Origin: Coenobita brevimanus | Taxonomy: Eukaryota; Arthropoda; Malacostraca; Decapoda; Coenobitidae | NCBI GenBank assembly: GCA_032717465.1 | Contig: CM064658.1 | Span: 4,578,501 to 4,642,500, forward strand | Direction: 5' to 3' | DNA length: 64,000 bases | Shown here: one piece after another, positions 23,301 to 32,689 of the stretch | Numbering within the stretch: position 1 is the stretch's first letter | Layout: every line of letters begins with the position of its first letter | Program-made: the position numbers and the translations under genes | The notes under the pieces: generated by a model | Seen by the model: only the letters and a program-made list of their open reading frames with translations | Told to the model about the DNA's origin: nothing | Database searches by the model: none

Positions 23301-26300
23301 GACGCCCTAATCCCGCAAAGGGTGGCCACAGACAAAATGCCTCCAAGTCACTCTGTCACCCACCATTTGACTCCCCTCCCCCCAACTCACCCCCCTCCCT
23401 CATATACCTCTCAACTCCATCCCTCCACCTCATCCTCGGTCTACCCCTCCCTCTCCCTCCCTCCACCTCACCTACATACACCCTCTTAGTCAGTCTTTCA
23501 TTCTCCATTCTCTCCACATGTCCAACACATGGGAAAATGAGCAATATAAGTACTCCCATCACTATTAGCCCTTTTAATCTACTGACATAGTAAATTTTGA
23601 TTTCCAAGTAATTTTATTCAGGAATGACTTTTCAAACTGAAAGAGTTTGATATAGTCTTCATTACCCTTTCTTTACATAAGGTCTCCTAAAATTTGTACC
23701 TAATCGTACAGAGATCTATCTGTCTATCTATTGCCAAACACCATAATCCCGAAAGGGGTGGCCATTTGACTTTGAGTTATTTGTTTTATGGGGAAGGGCA
23801 CTAACCCTCCACCAAACCACTTGTTGACACATAGGGAGCATGTATGGTTTGGTTATATGGTTACCACCCAGCATTGTAAATGGTTTCCTGGTTTACAGGA
23901 AACCATTTGGCTTGTCACTCAATGTAAAGCCACCTGTAAAGGAATGAAAAGCAATAAGAAGCGACATGAAAGATGGGAGAAATAGGAAGAGAGAAGGGCA
24001 GGCAAAGAAAAAGAATGATAAAAGCTAAGGAAGAAAGAGGAAGCATTACATCAAGTGAGAGGATGATGGTCGCCACCACCTACCACTAAGATAACATGGG
24101 TAAAATAAAAAGAAAACATCATTCAACAGTAATAGTTAACTCCATCTGCCTGAGGATGTAATTCTGATATTATTTTTGCTACAACCAAATTATTTTTCAG
24201 ATTAATAGACCACAGAAGTGATGGAGCTGGTAAAGGATATATCTAACCCCTCCAGCTTGAAAAGTCTCTTCTAAGGTGAATATAATGGCTTGGATGTAGC
24301 AACAGGATAATAAATAAGATGTCATGAGGATGAAAAGGGATTAAAATGAAAAAGACTACTATATTTTCCATTTTGCTCAAGCTATCACTTCTATCGACCC
24401 CAACACCTCACCTAACCAGCGTCTTCAATTCACACCCAAACACTCAGCTCCTCATTCATAACTCTGCAATGTGCAATTCTGTCATTAAGAGTAGCACTAC
24501 AAATCTACCTGGCCATTCTCACTGCTGTATACCCAAACGTTCTGATGTCCTCCTCCTTTACTGTCAGTTTCACTACCATACAGCACTACACTTCTCACAT
24601 ATGCAGCATACTACTGCTATTGTTGTTATGGCCCCAGGCAGTCCATCATCCTCTTTCGGGGGGACAGCAAGAGAGCGGAGGGATATTTATACACCCATGC
24701 AAAAGGGTCATCTGGTTATACTGGTGCCACAATGTGAAGCGTCCCTCTCCTGCACCACATATACCAAAGGGGTTAAACCAGCAACTCATAACTGTGCTAA
24801 AGGTGTTGAATACCTCCAGTACTTCTTGGTCCTGATCCAACAGCACCACCTCCCGCACCCCGCCCAAACCATGCAGGTACCGGAACAACTTCATTTCAGA
24901 GCATCCCAGGTCCACAATCTGGTAGGCAGGAGGAACAGTGTTAATGGGAGTCATGAACAGGATGAGCTTAGGATAGGCAGGGGCTATCATCATCAATGTC
25001 ATCACCATCATCATCTTTATCATTATCCATCAACATGATCATCATCATCATCATCTCCATCAACATCAACATTATCAGTTTTTCACTGATGCATTTTTTT
25101 CACATCTAAGGATGGGGTGAAGTATAATCCACAAACAAAGGGGAAAAAAGTACGAAAATAGGAGCACTATTGACAACACGCCCATACAACCATTCACGCT
25201 CCATTCTTCCACAGTTTGTCCTCTTATATGTCAAAAACATCAAAAAAAATTTATACAGATCTGGAACTGCAAATATGGAGGGGAGAGGGGGGAAGGAATG
25301 CCAAATTATCTTTATGGGCATTAATGAAATTTTTAAGTGATAACATTTCCATAACTGACTCAGAAATCATCAGTACATAAATAAATAAGTAAATAGGGCT
25401 GTCTATAATAAGAAATAACAGTAATAGCCAATTCCATATTGCCAGAATGACTATCATTAAAAAAGAAAATGCCTCTAATGAGATTTAATAGTAACAGCCA
25501 ATTTCACATTACCTCCATCAACAAGCAGGGACCTGAATTAGGGGTAGATGACCAGCCTACTTCCTTTGATGGCATTCTATCTATTTATCTATATAACTAG
25601 GCATTACATAATCAAAAGCCCTCCAAATCACCTGAGGATCACACCTGTGCAAGGCCATCATGTCAAATTGGGTATTCTAACCAGTAGATGACCATATGAG
25701 AAGATCAACTAGCACTGTGCTCCACCAAGACAGATTTTATTCTCTGTTATTCCCATTCTTCTTCTTCTTTTTCCTATTCTTCTTTATGTATCTGACAACA
25801 GGCATAAACTTGATGGTTCACTTCTTGACGCCAGTCAGTCCTCCTACATGTCACCACTTATGCACTAATATCCACCATCCATACATAATAGATGCAAGTG
25901 CTATCTCATCCAGGACTGGTGTGAGGGTAATAGCAAGAGTGTTTATTATGACATGCTGGTGGCTCTTGCCAATGATCAGTAAATTATGCTGTAACAAAGT
26001 TCAAATCTGTATTACAATACAGGGATATGTAAACCTGTTTCAATGAAATTCAATTTAGGTGGGGACACTCACCATCTACTCACTCGAGGTAGTGCTGCTC
26101 TCAGGTGTCTGCTCTTTCCTCTCCTCCTTCCTTCCTCTTCTGTCTTCTTTCCTTCATTCTTTCCTCTTCCTTCAGCCTGTGGGTGACTCTACACTGAGTG
26201 ACAAGCCAAATGGTTTCCTGTACACCAAGAAACCATTTACTATGCTGGGTGGTAACCATATAACCAAATTATGGCACCTGGTGGTTTAGTGGGGAATTAA

Positions 26301-29300
26301 GGCGTCCCAGTCGGATTGAGCCTGTGCAGGTTTATATCCAAGTGCTGGTTGCGGTTTATTGCTCACGTAATGCCACTCAGGGATGAGTGAGGCAGGTCAC
26401 TCTCAACTTTAATGTCAGGACCAACTTGCCTAGCCCCAGGCTCCTATGCTCCTCACGGGGCAGCACAGGACTGAATGATGGATAGACGGATTACCTAGAT
26501 CTATAAAGTCTGTTTTACAAAATTCACATCTATATTACCGTACCTAGATCAGTAAAGTCTGTTTTAACGATATTCAAGTCTATATTACCTAGACCAGTAA
26601 AGTCAGTCTTTAAAAAATTTAGGTCTCTATTACCTTGGAGAATGTGCCTTTCCCCACTGATGTGATTGTGTCTTTGACCTTCTCGTAGCGCTGTCGATAC
26701 AATGGTGGGGAGAATATCAGTTTGTCTTTGCTGATGACAAGGCTCCCATAGTTGTCTTCCCACGTCCCATACTGTACTTGTGACCCGCTTGACATTTGTG
26801 GAGCTGAGTCTGAGGAGAAATTACTTCATCATAATCATCATCATCATCATCATCATTATCAGCAGCAACACCATCATCATCATCACTGCCACCACAATCA
26901 CTACTGCCACCTCCATCATGATCATAATAACCATATTTCCCATTAATAAGTGGGGTGGGAATAAATGTGCCATGTTCAAATTTTGTTTAAAAATTAGAAA
27001 ATTGTGCAATGGGCAACAACACTACTGTACTTAGATGTATTTATGATAGGAATACTGTACATCAAAAAGCAAATACAGTAAAACCGTGATATAACGGACT
27101 TCAATAGTCCAGAATTCGCATTTATCGGACTCGAGGAGCTACCGGACTAAATTGCTGTATATCGGAAAAAGTTCGATGAAGCCTGAAGCAGTCCGGACTG
27201 CCTGACCACTTCAGCTGTGTTCACCACAATAAGGTAAATAAAAATCATGTTTACCAGTGTACAGTACAGTATTACTGTATTATATACATTATACCATTTG
27301 ATTATTGTAGTGAAGTTATAACACAGTATGGTACCACAGTGGTAGTTAAAACAGTTTAAAAGCTGTTCATGCGATCTGGACTAATGTCTGATATATCAGA
27401 AAAAGTCCGGTTTAGCAGGGGGAAGTCCGGGTGTCGCTTTTATCAGAATTTCGCATTTTTCGGAATGGTTTGGGCCCCAATTAGTCCGTTACATGGAGTT
27501 CTTACTGTATATTCAAGACCTTTCCATATGGTATCACTCGGGTCACATTTCCTAAACTGAGAATGCTGTAGTGTTATGTGCTGGTAAACCTGCAACAAAT
27601 CTGGAACTCTGGTAACTGATTTATCATAAGTAATAAAGGCTGGAGTGTCTACTGTATAGTTTTAAAAAATTGTCTTTGCATTATCATACATGTATCGGTA
27701 TAATATTCTCCTTATAACAATGGCCACCCAAAAACTTTTCTCCCATGGCTGTGACATGACAGACATTTCCAGATTCACAAATTCATTCAAAGTATCATGC
27801 ACAATTTTCAACAGCTGAGATTATTTAGAGCTCATTCTCAAAGATACCAAAACAGATACCTTTACTGATAAAACATTAAGTATATTTCTATACCGTATAT
27901 TAACTGCATGATGAGCTCTCTTGTAATCTGGCAATTGCAAACAAATCTTAGTGCAAATGCTACTGCTTCATGATTTAATATGTAGGCAAATCATATGTTG
28001 GTAAAACAGCACTATGTATATTAAATAAAATGGGGGAAAAATACTTGCCAAAATACACACAGACACATGGTGTACCTGGATGCAGCTTATGAGATAACAG
28101 AATTTTACTTAGATTGATGGAACTTACTTCCTAATAAACTATTTTGGAAACAACAGTAAAAAATGTTTTACAATAAATTTTATGTTTCCACTGACTCTGA
28201 CACCCTTCTTAAGTTGAAGAAAATAGTATGGCAGTAACAATAATAAAATAAATGCTGTATGGAAGGTGGTGAATGAAAAATGCAGTAAATAACCTTCAAC
28301 TGCTTGGGCATTCTCTCTCTCTCTCTCTCTCTACTATAAAGTACCATACTGTACCATCACTGACCTACCTGCCATGAGTGTGTGTGATGATTTCTACTGT
28401 CAGAAAACTTTGGCCTTTTGTGACAGTTCAGTATCTGGATACTCATCTGGGGCTTCTTTATCACATTCTGATACACTTATATGGATGCCAGGCTTCTGCA
28501 TTACCATCTCACACCTTCATAACCTTAAACAAAAAGAAAACATGAAACTTTTACTTCTTCAATTTTTAAAAGTGCAACCAACAAATGGATACCACATGGT
28601 CTGGTGATTAAGTTGCTCCAACTGGATGTGGTCTGTACAGGTTCTGAGATTAACTGCTCAAATATTGCTCTTCAAGAGTGAGTGGCTGATCACTGAATGA
28701 CCAGAGAGGCATAGCCCCAAGCCATGACACTCCTGATAGTGTAATAATGGCTGGCTGGCTGGCTGGCTTACTTCAAATATCCAACAGGAAGTGGATTCAG
28801 AAACTTATTACAAACACTGTATATACAGAGAGGGTAACAGAGGGTCCAATCCATATGAACACTTTCAAAATGCTGAGGCCAGAGGTTACAATACCAGTCA
28901 AGAACATTTAACTCCTTCAGCCAGACAAAGCAATTTCTATTCTATTCTTGGTATGGTACTGTTATATTTTATCCAGCTTGGGATAGGCTTTTCAAACTGG
29001 AGCAGTTAGATAGCATCTTCAATAACTCCTTCACTACAATATGTAATTCTTAAGCTGAAAAAAACTGTGTGGAAGTGGTCTCATTTCATTTCATTTCATT
29101 AATAAAGGTTTAAACATGCTTGCATGTGTCAGCCTTGGTAACTTAATGGCAGCTCTCCATACTGCTCGATCTCTGGCCACCTCCCTCTTCAATCCCTTAC
29201 CCCTGAGGTCACACTCTACGACCTCATCCCTGGTCTTTTTCAGTCAGCCTCTTGCAGTTCTATCCCCAATATTCACACTTCTCACCTTCCACACCCAGTT

Positions 29301-32300
29301 GTCATCCCCCATCTTCTCCACATGCTGAAACCATCTCAATCTACCTCTCCTCATCACAACACTGAGACACTCCAGTCCCATCCTTCCTCTTAACTCTTCC
29401 ATCGTAAACCTAGCCCCCTCAGGCCTCTCATTCAAGGACGCACTGCATATCCACCTATTCACTTTCACAATCATTTCCTCTTCCTTTACTGTCCAGGGTC
29501 TCACTACCATACAGCATTAAACTCCTAACACAGCCAAGTCGCCTATGGCACGGACTTCTATGCTGCGGTTTTCTAAAACACGGCAAGGTGCCAGAACCAA
29601 AAAAAAATGAACCACGTGCATAAAATATCTATGGCGTGGAGGCGCGGCAAGATATGAAATGCACCTCTTGCCTCGGAACCCCAACCCTACCCCTTCCACT
29701 TTAGCACTATCGTCGTCAGAGTTAGGTACGTTCAGTATTTTATGCCCTTAAAGCCCTTTATTATTTATTGCTTAGTGTTTAATTTGTGTGTAATACATAC
29801 ACTGACTGATTGCTTCATTGTGTGCCTGTGTAAAAGGGGGGAAAATGGGGAAAAGTGTGGTGAAAATGGGGACTTTGGGAGAACGTCCAGAACCAAATTC
29901 CATTTTTCCCATAGGTTTAGTTATGTGTATGGCATGGTTTGCTATGGCACAGGCTTGGCCCAGAAACAACTCGCCACGCCTTAGGCGACTTGACTGTACA
30001 TGCCTCATACAAAGATCCCTTAGCATGGAGGGAGAGCCCTCTCATGTCAGGAGAAGCAACAGCTCCCTGAACTTCTTCCAACCACTCCTCACTTCCCACA
30101 AAGCTAGCTCCAGCCCCACCTCTAGCACATAATAACAACAATAATAATAATAGTAATAATTATAAATATATAAATAAATAAATAAATAAAATGTCAACTG
30201 ACTGAAGAGGTTAAGAATATGATAAGCATGCACCTGGTGGCATAACATGATCAACAAACTTCCTGCCACTTCTTGGGGATTCAGATCCAAACACAGCACA
30301 CAACCATCAGACTACTATACCTCGCTCAGTTTCAAAGAGATATCTAAGGGCTGAACGAGCCAGAGGCATTAAGGTGGATACCTTAATCCCATTCTGACCC
30401 CTTTAGAGTATACGGGCCAGAAGACAGGCTACCACACAGTCACACCTCGGACTATGATGGAGTTACATCAAATGAAACCTCATCACATAATGGTTTGTCC
30501 TATACCAAGGCTGACATAACATGGGTTCAGTAGGGATATGGAAGGGGCCAAGGACCACATAACCTGAAATAAAAATTTAAAAATTATCTTTCTAGGCTTA
30601 CCCTCGGTGTCATCAGTAGCACAACGCTTTCCACTGGGGTAGCATTCATGTCAGACCTGCTTTCCATATTACACTAAAAAAGTTATCACTCCAATTGATA
30701 TTGCATCATTCACTGCACACCTGCTCCATTATTTGGCGATTGAAATGGTGTTTCAGTGATCTTGGAAGGATGAAACAGAACAAAAGGGATGAAACAGTGA
30801 ATATAAACACTGGATGGCCATACTGACTCAAAAATATGACTATCAAATTGCCTGGGAGCACTGTGTACACACATGACTGTCACTCACAGCCACCACAATT
30901 ATCATACTGTATTAGTGGTAGGTGGGGCCGCTCACCATCCACTCACTCGATGTAGTGCTGCTCTCCAGTGTCTGCCCTTTCCTCTCCTCCATCCTTCATT
31001 CCTTCCATCCTCTTCTGTCTTTCTCTCCTTCAGTCTTTCCTCGTCCTTCTGCCTATGGGTGACTTTACACTCCCTCTTCTGTCTTTCTTTCCTTCATTCT
31101 TTCCTCTTCCTTCTGCCAGTGGGTGACTCTACACTGAGTGACAAGCCAAATGGTTTCCTGTACACTGGGAAACCATTTACTACGCTGGGTGGTAACCATA
31201 TAACCGAATTTTGGTGCCTGGTGGTTCAGTGGGTAATTATTGTGCTCCAATCGGATTGAGCCAGTGAAGGTTTATATCCAAGGAGTGGTTGGGGTTTATT
31301 GCTCATGTAATGCCACTCAGGGATGAGTGAGGATGGTCACTCTCATCTTAAATGTCAGGACCAACTGCCTAGCCCCGGGCTCCTACGTTCCTCATGGGGT
31401 AACGTGAGGATAGGATGATCGATGGATGGATGGATAAGCAAATTTCCCCATTGCTGTCGCGAAACAGGGATGAACTTTCACTTCATCATTCTATCACACT
31501 ATCACATACCAAATTGATATATACCGAGGTCTGACTGCAGTGCAAATTATCTGAGAGTAGGAGACCACCCTACCCCTTGTAGAGCTTATGTAATAACTGT
31601 AATGCATGTTCCAACTCATGAGCTCTACTGTCACATCATCAGTCAAGGTTCGTCAAACTGAAGAGCCTACAGGGTCACTGAACATAAATTAAACTCACTC
31701 CTGGCCTTTATTAAAAGCCAGTGAATCTAATTACCGGGTAATAATGGTGTTGTGGAGTCCTTGAAGGATAACCAAAAACAAGTCTAGGAGCTCTATTCAA
31801 TACTGAATGAACTTATTTCTGTAAATACTTAGACAGACCAACCAACAGAGTTAAGCTTCAGGTGTCAAATGTGAGGCACAATAAGCACCAAAGAAATTCA
31901 AATACTGCATGCATGAGTAGGGACTCTCATGTATGAGTAGGAACTCTCAAACTGTTATATACACATAAACTGCATTAGCCTACAGTTTGTTTGTTTTCAC
32001 CAGATGTAATTATGCCATTTCTGCAACCCAACTACTAAGTCACAACTGAATGGAATTTGATGAGCCATTGTAATAAGAATGTTTCCCTGGTTACTAGTCA
32101 GATTTTCCCCCTAAACTGACATTTGGCCATCAACTAAACTGAGTAGGGGTTAAGAATCTTTATCAGATGAGAATAAATGATACAGAATTCTTTCCATTTA
32201 CCAGACCAGTAACAAGATTAACTGTGTGGTTCGATTCCCTCAGTCCAATGACATACTACTTAAATCTTATAACCAAACGATTTTATTAAGTTTAGAGGAA

Positions 32301-32687
32301 AAAGCTTGTGGTAAATAGGCTGATGAAGGCTCTACCTACCTACTCCAGAAAAAAGAAATCTCCCAGGCAAATAACAATAGCTGCAACATCATCGAACTGA
32401 AAGGGATAAAGCCATACATTATTTTATTCTTAACGCAAGATTTGTTATGGCCGTCAATTTATTTCACCAGTCATCCACCGCTGTGTTGTAGACATATACC
32501 ACTTTCAATAACATTTACGTGTAAATAACTAATGTCAACTAAAAAAAAAAAAAAAATCCAAATATATTTACCACAGTTGCTCCTAACTTGCATATTCACC
32601 CGAAATCATGTAAAACCTACAGCGCCGATTATTATCTATAAAGAAAAAAATCCAAATATATTTACCAAAGCTGCTCCTAACTTGCAT
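16019..32687 (-). CDS. HENMT1: HEN1-type small-RNA 2'-O-methyltransferase (seven coding exons)
   Basis: The enzyme uses SAM to methylate the 2'-OH of the 3'-terminal nucleotide of piRNAs (in insects also siRNAs), protecting them. It acts in cytoplasmic piRNA granules. Model (minus): 32687-32666, 26809-26634, 24918-24814, 21825-21683, 20845-20657, 19951-19310, 16604-16019; total 1863 nt, 620 residues. All junctions are GT/AG and every phase agrees. Family signatures in order: FSPPLYRQRYEKV, SAM motif IVDLGCSE, metal-binding VELIEHM formed across a splice, TPNADFN, and FRHWDHKFEWT. Animal orthologs are near 390 residues; this one is longer through a Ser-rich linker and an acidic tail. Family identity is near certain. 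Exon 1 and the last exon are less sure. Introns hold many SINE, LINE and MITE copies. Confidence 0.93.
16722..17035 (+). pseudogene. LINE family A, 5'-truncated 3' end
   Basis: Plus-strand fragment of ORF2: CGVDVDVIGSVRRNTLRWFG, HVERMEGERL, RPRMRWRDGVERYM, then ...GHPVWD and stop at 17003. The nucleotide end is CCCGTATGGGATTAAGGC, then CTGGCAATAGACAGATAGAT, a (GATA)n tail. Same family as 23277-23530 and 42571-43793. It lies in the last HENMT1 intron, opposite to the gene. Confidence 0.85.
17440..18030. mobile_element. MITE family C interrupted by a SINE
   Basis: Left arm GGTGATGATTGGCTGAATAC (17463 on) and right arm GCATTCAGCCAATCATCACC then TGCCTGTTAAGTGCATC (to ~18025) are inverted copies, matching the intact element at 49638-49825. 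The 426 bp between are a family A SINE (17530-17955), so the MITE predates it. Confidence 0.75.
17530..17955 (+). mobile_element. SINE family A, full copy with target duplication
   Basis: The 5' body has CATCCACTCACTCGATGTAG and CACTGAGTGACAAGCCAAAT. A tRNA-like part follows, with an A-box-like TGGTTTAGTGGGTAA and a B-box-like GGTTTATATCC about 40 bp later. The 3' part has GCCTAGCCCCAGGCTCCTA and ends in (GGAT)n. The 11-bp target duplication is ACCACAACAAT (17519-17529) and ACCACAGCAAT (17956-17966). Pol III transcription and LINE-driven insertion are inferred from this layout. Confidence 0.8.
18255..18425 (+). repeat. Family H repeat, decayed copy
   Basis: Matches the 3' part of family H: GGACTGCA, CAGCAGTCTACCACT, GCCACCCTGTTATACTGG, then CAGGTGTCCCACTCCAGCAC. 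No (TAG)n is left. Confidence 0.5.
18759..19292 (-). mobile_element. SINE family A, copy with expanded internal repeat
   Basis: A minus-strand copy beginning with its (GGAT)n tail at 18760. Its 5' body carries about three tandem ~62-bp units (19082, 19147 and 19209), each with GAAGAGGAAAGAATGAAGG. The copy ends about 17 bp from the HENMT1 exon 6 donor. It inserted in the same strand sense as the gene. Confidence 0.8.
19310..19951 (-). CDS. HENMT1: HENMT1 exon 6: end of methyltransferase fold and linker
   Basis: The acceptor TTTTTTCCCCAACAG is strong. The first base completes a Trp codon from exon 5. The exon starts CEGIVKEYTDYSLEISG and GPNDTYCTQVATF, the last strand of the HEN1 fold. A Ser/Thr-rich linker follows with three related repeats (ITDNSVPARSS, EISDNLVSAGS, EITDKSVTSGS). 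EFEYPYDKRTQEEQDRDHA then matches the conserved post-domain segment. It closes IPDEII plus AG and a consensus donor (CAG|GTAAGA). If not spliced, the next codons give Arg and TAA at 19306. Confidence 0.9.
20657..20845 (-). CDS. HENMT1: HENMT1 exon 5: substrate and metal-binding core
   Basis: The acceptor TTTGTGTTTCAG is strong. The exon encodes IEHMQVTDLPSLVRCVFGYV, then GLVVVTTPNADFN, then FRHWDHKFEWTSDEF. The E and H of IEH plus the His of DHKFEW are the residues that coordinate the metal ion in HEN1 enzymes (established for the family). Ends in phase 2 at a GTTAGT donor, splitting a Trp codon. Confidence 0.94.
20905..21048. mobile_element. MITE family P, copy
   Basis: TTACCACCAAATGATTTTAT and, inverted, GAATAAGACTGTCTGGATGT. 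Lies in a HENMT1 intron about 60 bp upstream of exon 5. Confidence 0.6.
21157..21292. mobile_element. MITE family P, copy
   Basis: TGACAATTTTACTGAACTTA and, inverted, AAGCTGAATAATATTGTCTG, with the central GCCTTTATTAACC. In the same HENMT1 intron as the copy at 20905. Confidence 0.55.
21441..21643 (-). mobile_element. MITE family M, copy 3
   Basis: Inverted orientation relative to copies 1 and 2. Ends CTCTTTTCATTTTGACTTG and CAAGTTAAGGTAAAAGAACT; centre GATAGTCAAGATGAAGTACT matches copy 4. It ends 40 bp from the HENMT1 exon 4 donor. Confidence 0.65.
21683..21825 (-). CDS. HENMT1: HENMT1 exon 4: ...VE of the metal motif
   Basis: Acceptor TGATTTGTAG; phase 0 in, phase 2 out. It encodes PLVADHLFLRKEALHVSVVC, then GDASIPHPVMAQAHAVTMVE. 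The closing CT plus A from exon 5 makes Leu, so VELIEHM is built across the junction. The donor is GTCAGT. A tempting in-frame GTAGAA donor six codons earlier would break the motif and is less likely. Confidence 0.88.
21830..22620. other. HENMT1 intron, no recognised repeat
   Basis: Part of the long intron between exons 3 and 4. Only short degenerate stretches; CCTGACAAAGATCCTTAACC near 21942 resembles centres of other local repeats. Confidence 0.45.
22640..22790 (-). mobile_element. tRNA-like SINE family D, 3' portion
   Basis: On the minus strand this has an A-box-like TAAGTGGATAGAGG and a B-box-like GGGATCAAGTCC, followed by GTTAGAGTTTGTTTTTCACT. It resembles the tRNA-like part of family A but with a different sequence. 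Sister fragment at 23172-23275. Confidence 0.5.
22795..23157 (-). mobile_element. SINE family B, copy 1 (LINE-derived tail)
   Basis: Read on the minus strand: body with GTGGCGACTATCATCCGCTC, then GGAAGCCATTTACAATGCTG and GGTAACCATATAACC shared with family A. It ends in GGTGTCTGGCAAT like LINE family A. It is inserted between the two family D pieces. Confidence 0.7.
23172..23275 (-). mobile_element. tRNA-like SINE family D, head fragment
   Basis: Minus-strand TAGTTTAGTGAGTAGATCTA (A-box-like) and GAAGTTCGTTTCC (B-box-like), then GGAGTTTGTTGCTCACTTAA, parallel to the 22640 copy. Confidence 0.5.
23277..23530 (-). pseudogene. LINE family A, 5'-truncated 3' end
   Basis: Minus-strand ORF2 end: HVERMENERLTKRVYVGEVE, then GRPRMRWRDGVERYMREGG; a small deletion afterwards shifts the frame into an early stop. 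The nucleotide end has CGGGATTAGGGCGTCGGGCT and a (GATA)n tail at 23277-23293. Confidence 0.85.
23712..24090 (-). mobile_element. SINE family B, copy 2
   Basis: Minus-strand body GGTGGTGGCGACCATCATCC, then GGAAACCATTTACAATGCTG, and the LINE-type end CGGGATTATGGTGTTTGGCA with a short (GATA)n tail. Nearly the same layout as 22795 and 58175. Confidence 0.8.
24176..24303. mobile_element. MITE family P, copy
   Basis: TACAACCAAATTATTTTTCA and, inverted, AAGGTGAATATAATGGCTTG, with the central TAACCCCTCCAGCTTGAAAA. Diverged. Confidence 0.5.
24630..24765 (+). repeat. Family H repeat, decayed copy
   Basis: CCAGGCAGTCCATCATCCTC, TTCGGGGGGACAGC, TCATCTGGTTATACTGGTGC and GAAGCGTCCCTCTCCTGCAC follow the family order. 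It ends about 50 bp from the HENMT1 exon 3 donor. Confidence 0.55.
24814..24918 (-). CDS. HENMT1: HENMT1 exon 3: SAM-binding motif I
   Basis: Acceptor CTCCTGCCTACCAG; phase 0 at both ends; donor GAG|GTATTC. The 35 residues begin IVDLGCSEMKLFRYL, the Gly-containing motif I loop that cradles SAM. They close with VREVVLLDQDQEVLE, where the Asp at the end of strand 2 usually contacts the ribose. Confidence 0.93.
25020..26050. other. HENMT1 intron DNA without recognised elements
   Basis: Holds (CAT)n tracts (24985-25070) and AT-rich filler. No coding or repeat family could be assigned. Confidence 0.45.
26055..26490 (+). mobile_element. SINE family A, copy 3
   Basis: Blocks in order: CATCTACTCACTCGAGGTAG, CACTGAGTGACAAGCCAAAT, TGGTTTAGTGGGGAATTAAG, GGTTTATATCCAAG, GCCTAGCCCCAGGCTCCTAT, then a short degraded GGAT tail. 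Confidence 0.8.
26491..26633 (-). repeat. Tandem ~47-bp repeat starting at the HENMT1 exon 2 donor
   Basis: About three units; each minus-strand unit has GTAATA near its start and GACTTTACTG..CTAG near its end. The first unit's GTAATA is the donor of HENMT1 exon 2, so the 5' splice site is part of the repeated unit. Confidence 0.7.
26634..26809 (-). CDS. HENMT1: HENMT1 exon 2: N-terminus and PPLYRQRY motif
   Basis: Acceptor TTTCTCCTCAG; phase 1 in, phase 0 out (AAG|GTAATA). An internal ATG at 26795 could itself start the protein (MSSGSQVQYGTWEDN). The exon ends with LIFSPPLYRQRYEKVKDTI, the conserved entry to the HEN1 methyltransferase domain. Starting at 26795 would give 608 residues. Confidence 0.9.
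26833..26935. repeat. (CAT)n / (CAC)n trinucleotide tract
   Basis: Imperfect ATC/CAT repeats with CAGCAACACC interruptions, just upstream of HENMT1 exon 2 on the minus strand. Confidence 0.8.
27074..27509. mobile_element. pogo/Tigger-like MITE with TA duplication
   Basis: Left TACAGTAAAACCGTGATATA then ACGGACT; right end, read in inverse, TACAGTAAGAACTCCATGTA then ACGGACT. TA flanks both sides (27074-27075, 27508-27509). No open frame of note. Lies in HENMT1 intron 1. Confidence 0.8.
27510..28585. other. HENMT1 intron 1 DNA, AT-rich
   Basis: A short (CT)n at 28313-28332 and nothing else I could name. Confidence 0.45.
28590..28765 (+). mobile_element. tRNA-like SINE, family D relative, (GGCT)n tail
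   Basis: TGGTCTGGTGATTAAGTTGC (A-box-like), CAGGTTCTGAGATTAACTGC (B-box region), GAGTGAGTGGCTGATCACTG, then four GGCT units at 28749-28768. The plan equals families A and D with another tail. Confidence 0.5.
28940..29078. mobile_element. MITE family P, copy
   Basis: TATATTTTATCCAGCTTGGG and, inverted, TTCTTAAGCTGAAAAAAACT with AACTCCTTCACTAC between. Diverged. Confidence 0.45.
29083..30130 (-). pseudogene. LINE ORF2 C-terminal half, split by a MITE
   Basis: Two minus-strand pieces of one LINE. 30130-29999 encodes SGWKKFRELL and RGLSLHAKGSLYEAC. 29528-29100 encodes RSLMLYGSETL, RRGRLRWFQHVEKMGDD and DLRGKGLKREVARDRAVWRA. These are the usual RT-thumb and C-terminal blocks of this LINE type (LYGSET, LRWF.HV, A.DR..WR). 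Stops, including a TGA after RG, show decay. The 3' tail is (CATTT)n on the plus strand (29084-29099). The break between the pieces is exactly the MITE at 29531-29996. Confidence 0.75.
29531..29996. mobile_element. Tigger-like MITE inserted in a LINE
   Basis: Ends CAGCCAAGTCGCCTATGGCA and, in inverse, CAGTCAAGTCGCCTAAGGCG. TA follows the right end (29997-29998); the left copy reads CA. Removing 466 bp plus one TA joins the LINE frame without loss, which fixes the boundaries. Confidence 0.8.
30916..31435 (+). mobile_element. SINE family A, copy 4
   Basis: Same block order as 17530, with two internal ~60-bp units (GGGTGACTTTACACTC..., GGGTGACTCTACACTG...) and a (GATG)n tail at 31419-31434. Confidence 0.8.
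31440..32553. other. Non-genic DNA, one family P fragment
   Basis: A decayed family P copy at about 32270-32385 (AACCAAACGATTTTATTAAG). No coding stretch supported. Confidence 0.45.
32572..32593 (-). CDS. HENMT1: Alternative HENMT1 first exon (duplicate copy)
   Basis: ATG at 32593, MQVRSNC plus one base, donor at 32571 (GTGGTAAAT). Same phase 1 as the other copy, so either can join exon 2 in frame. An in-frame TGA lies just upstream of the ATG. Whether it is transcribed is unknown. Confidence 0.35.
32666..32687 (-). CDS. HENMT1: HENMT1 first coding exon (candidate)
   Basis: ATG at 32687, MQVRSSF plus one base, donor TTTG|GTAAAT. Joined to exon 2 it gives GAC (Asp) and an open frame. An in-frame stop upstream (ACC TGA) makes this ATG the first possible start. 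Placed 5.8 kb upstream of exon 2. The alternative is a start at 26795. Confidence 0.45.
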
Positions 32688-32689
32688 AT

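Noticed and set aside
24346..25038. 230-codon plus-strand frame
   Set aside because: Overlaps HENMT1 exon 3 in antisense and a family H repeat; its His-rich end follows a (CAT)n tract.
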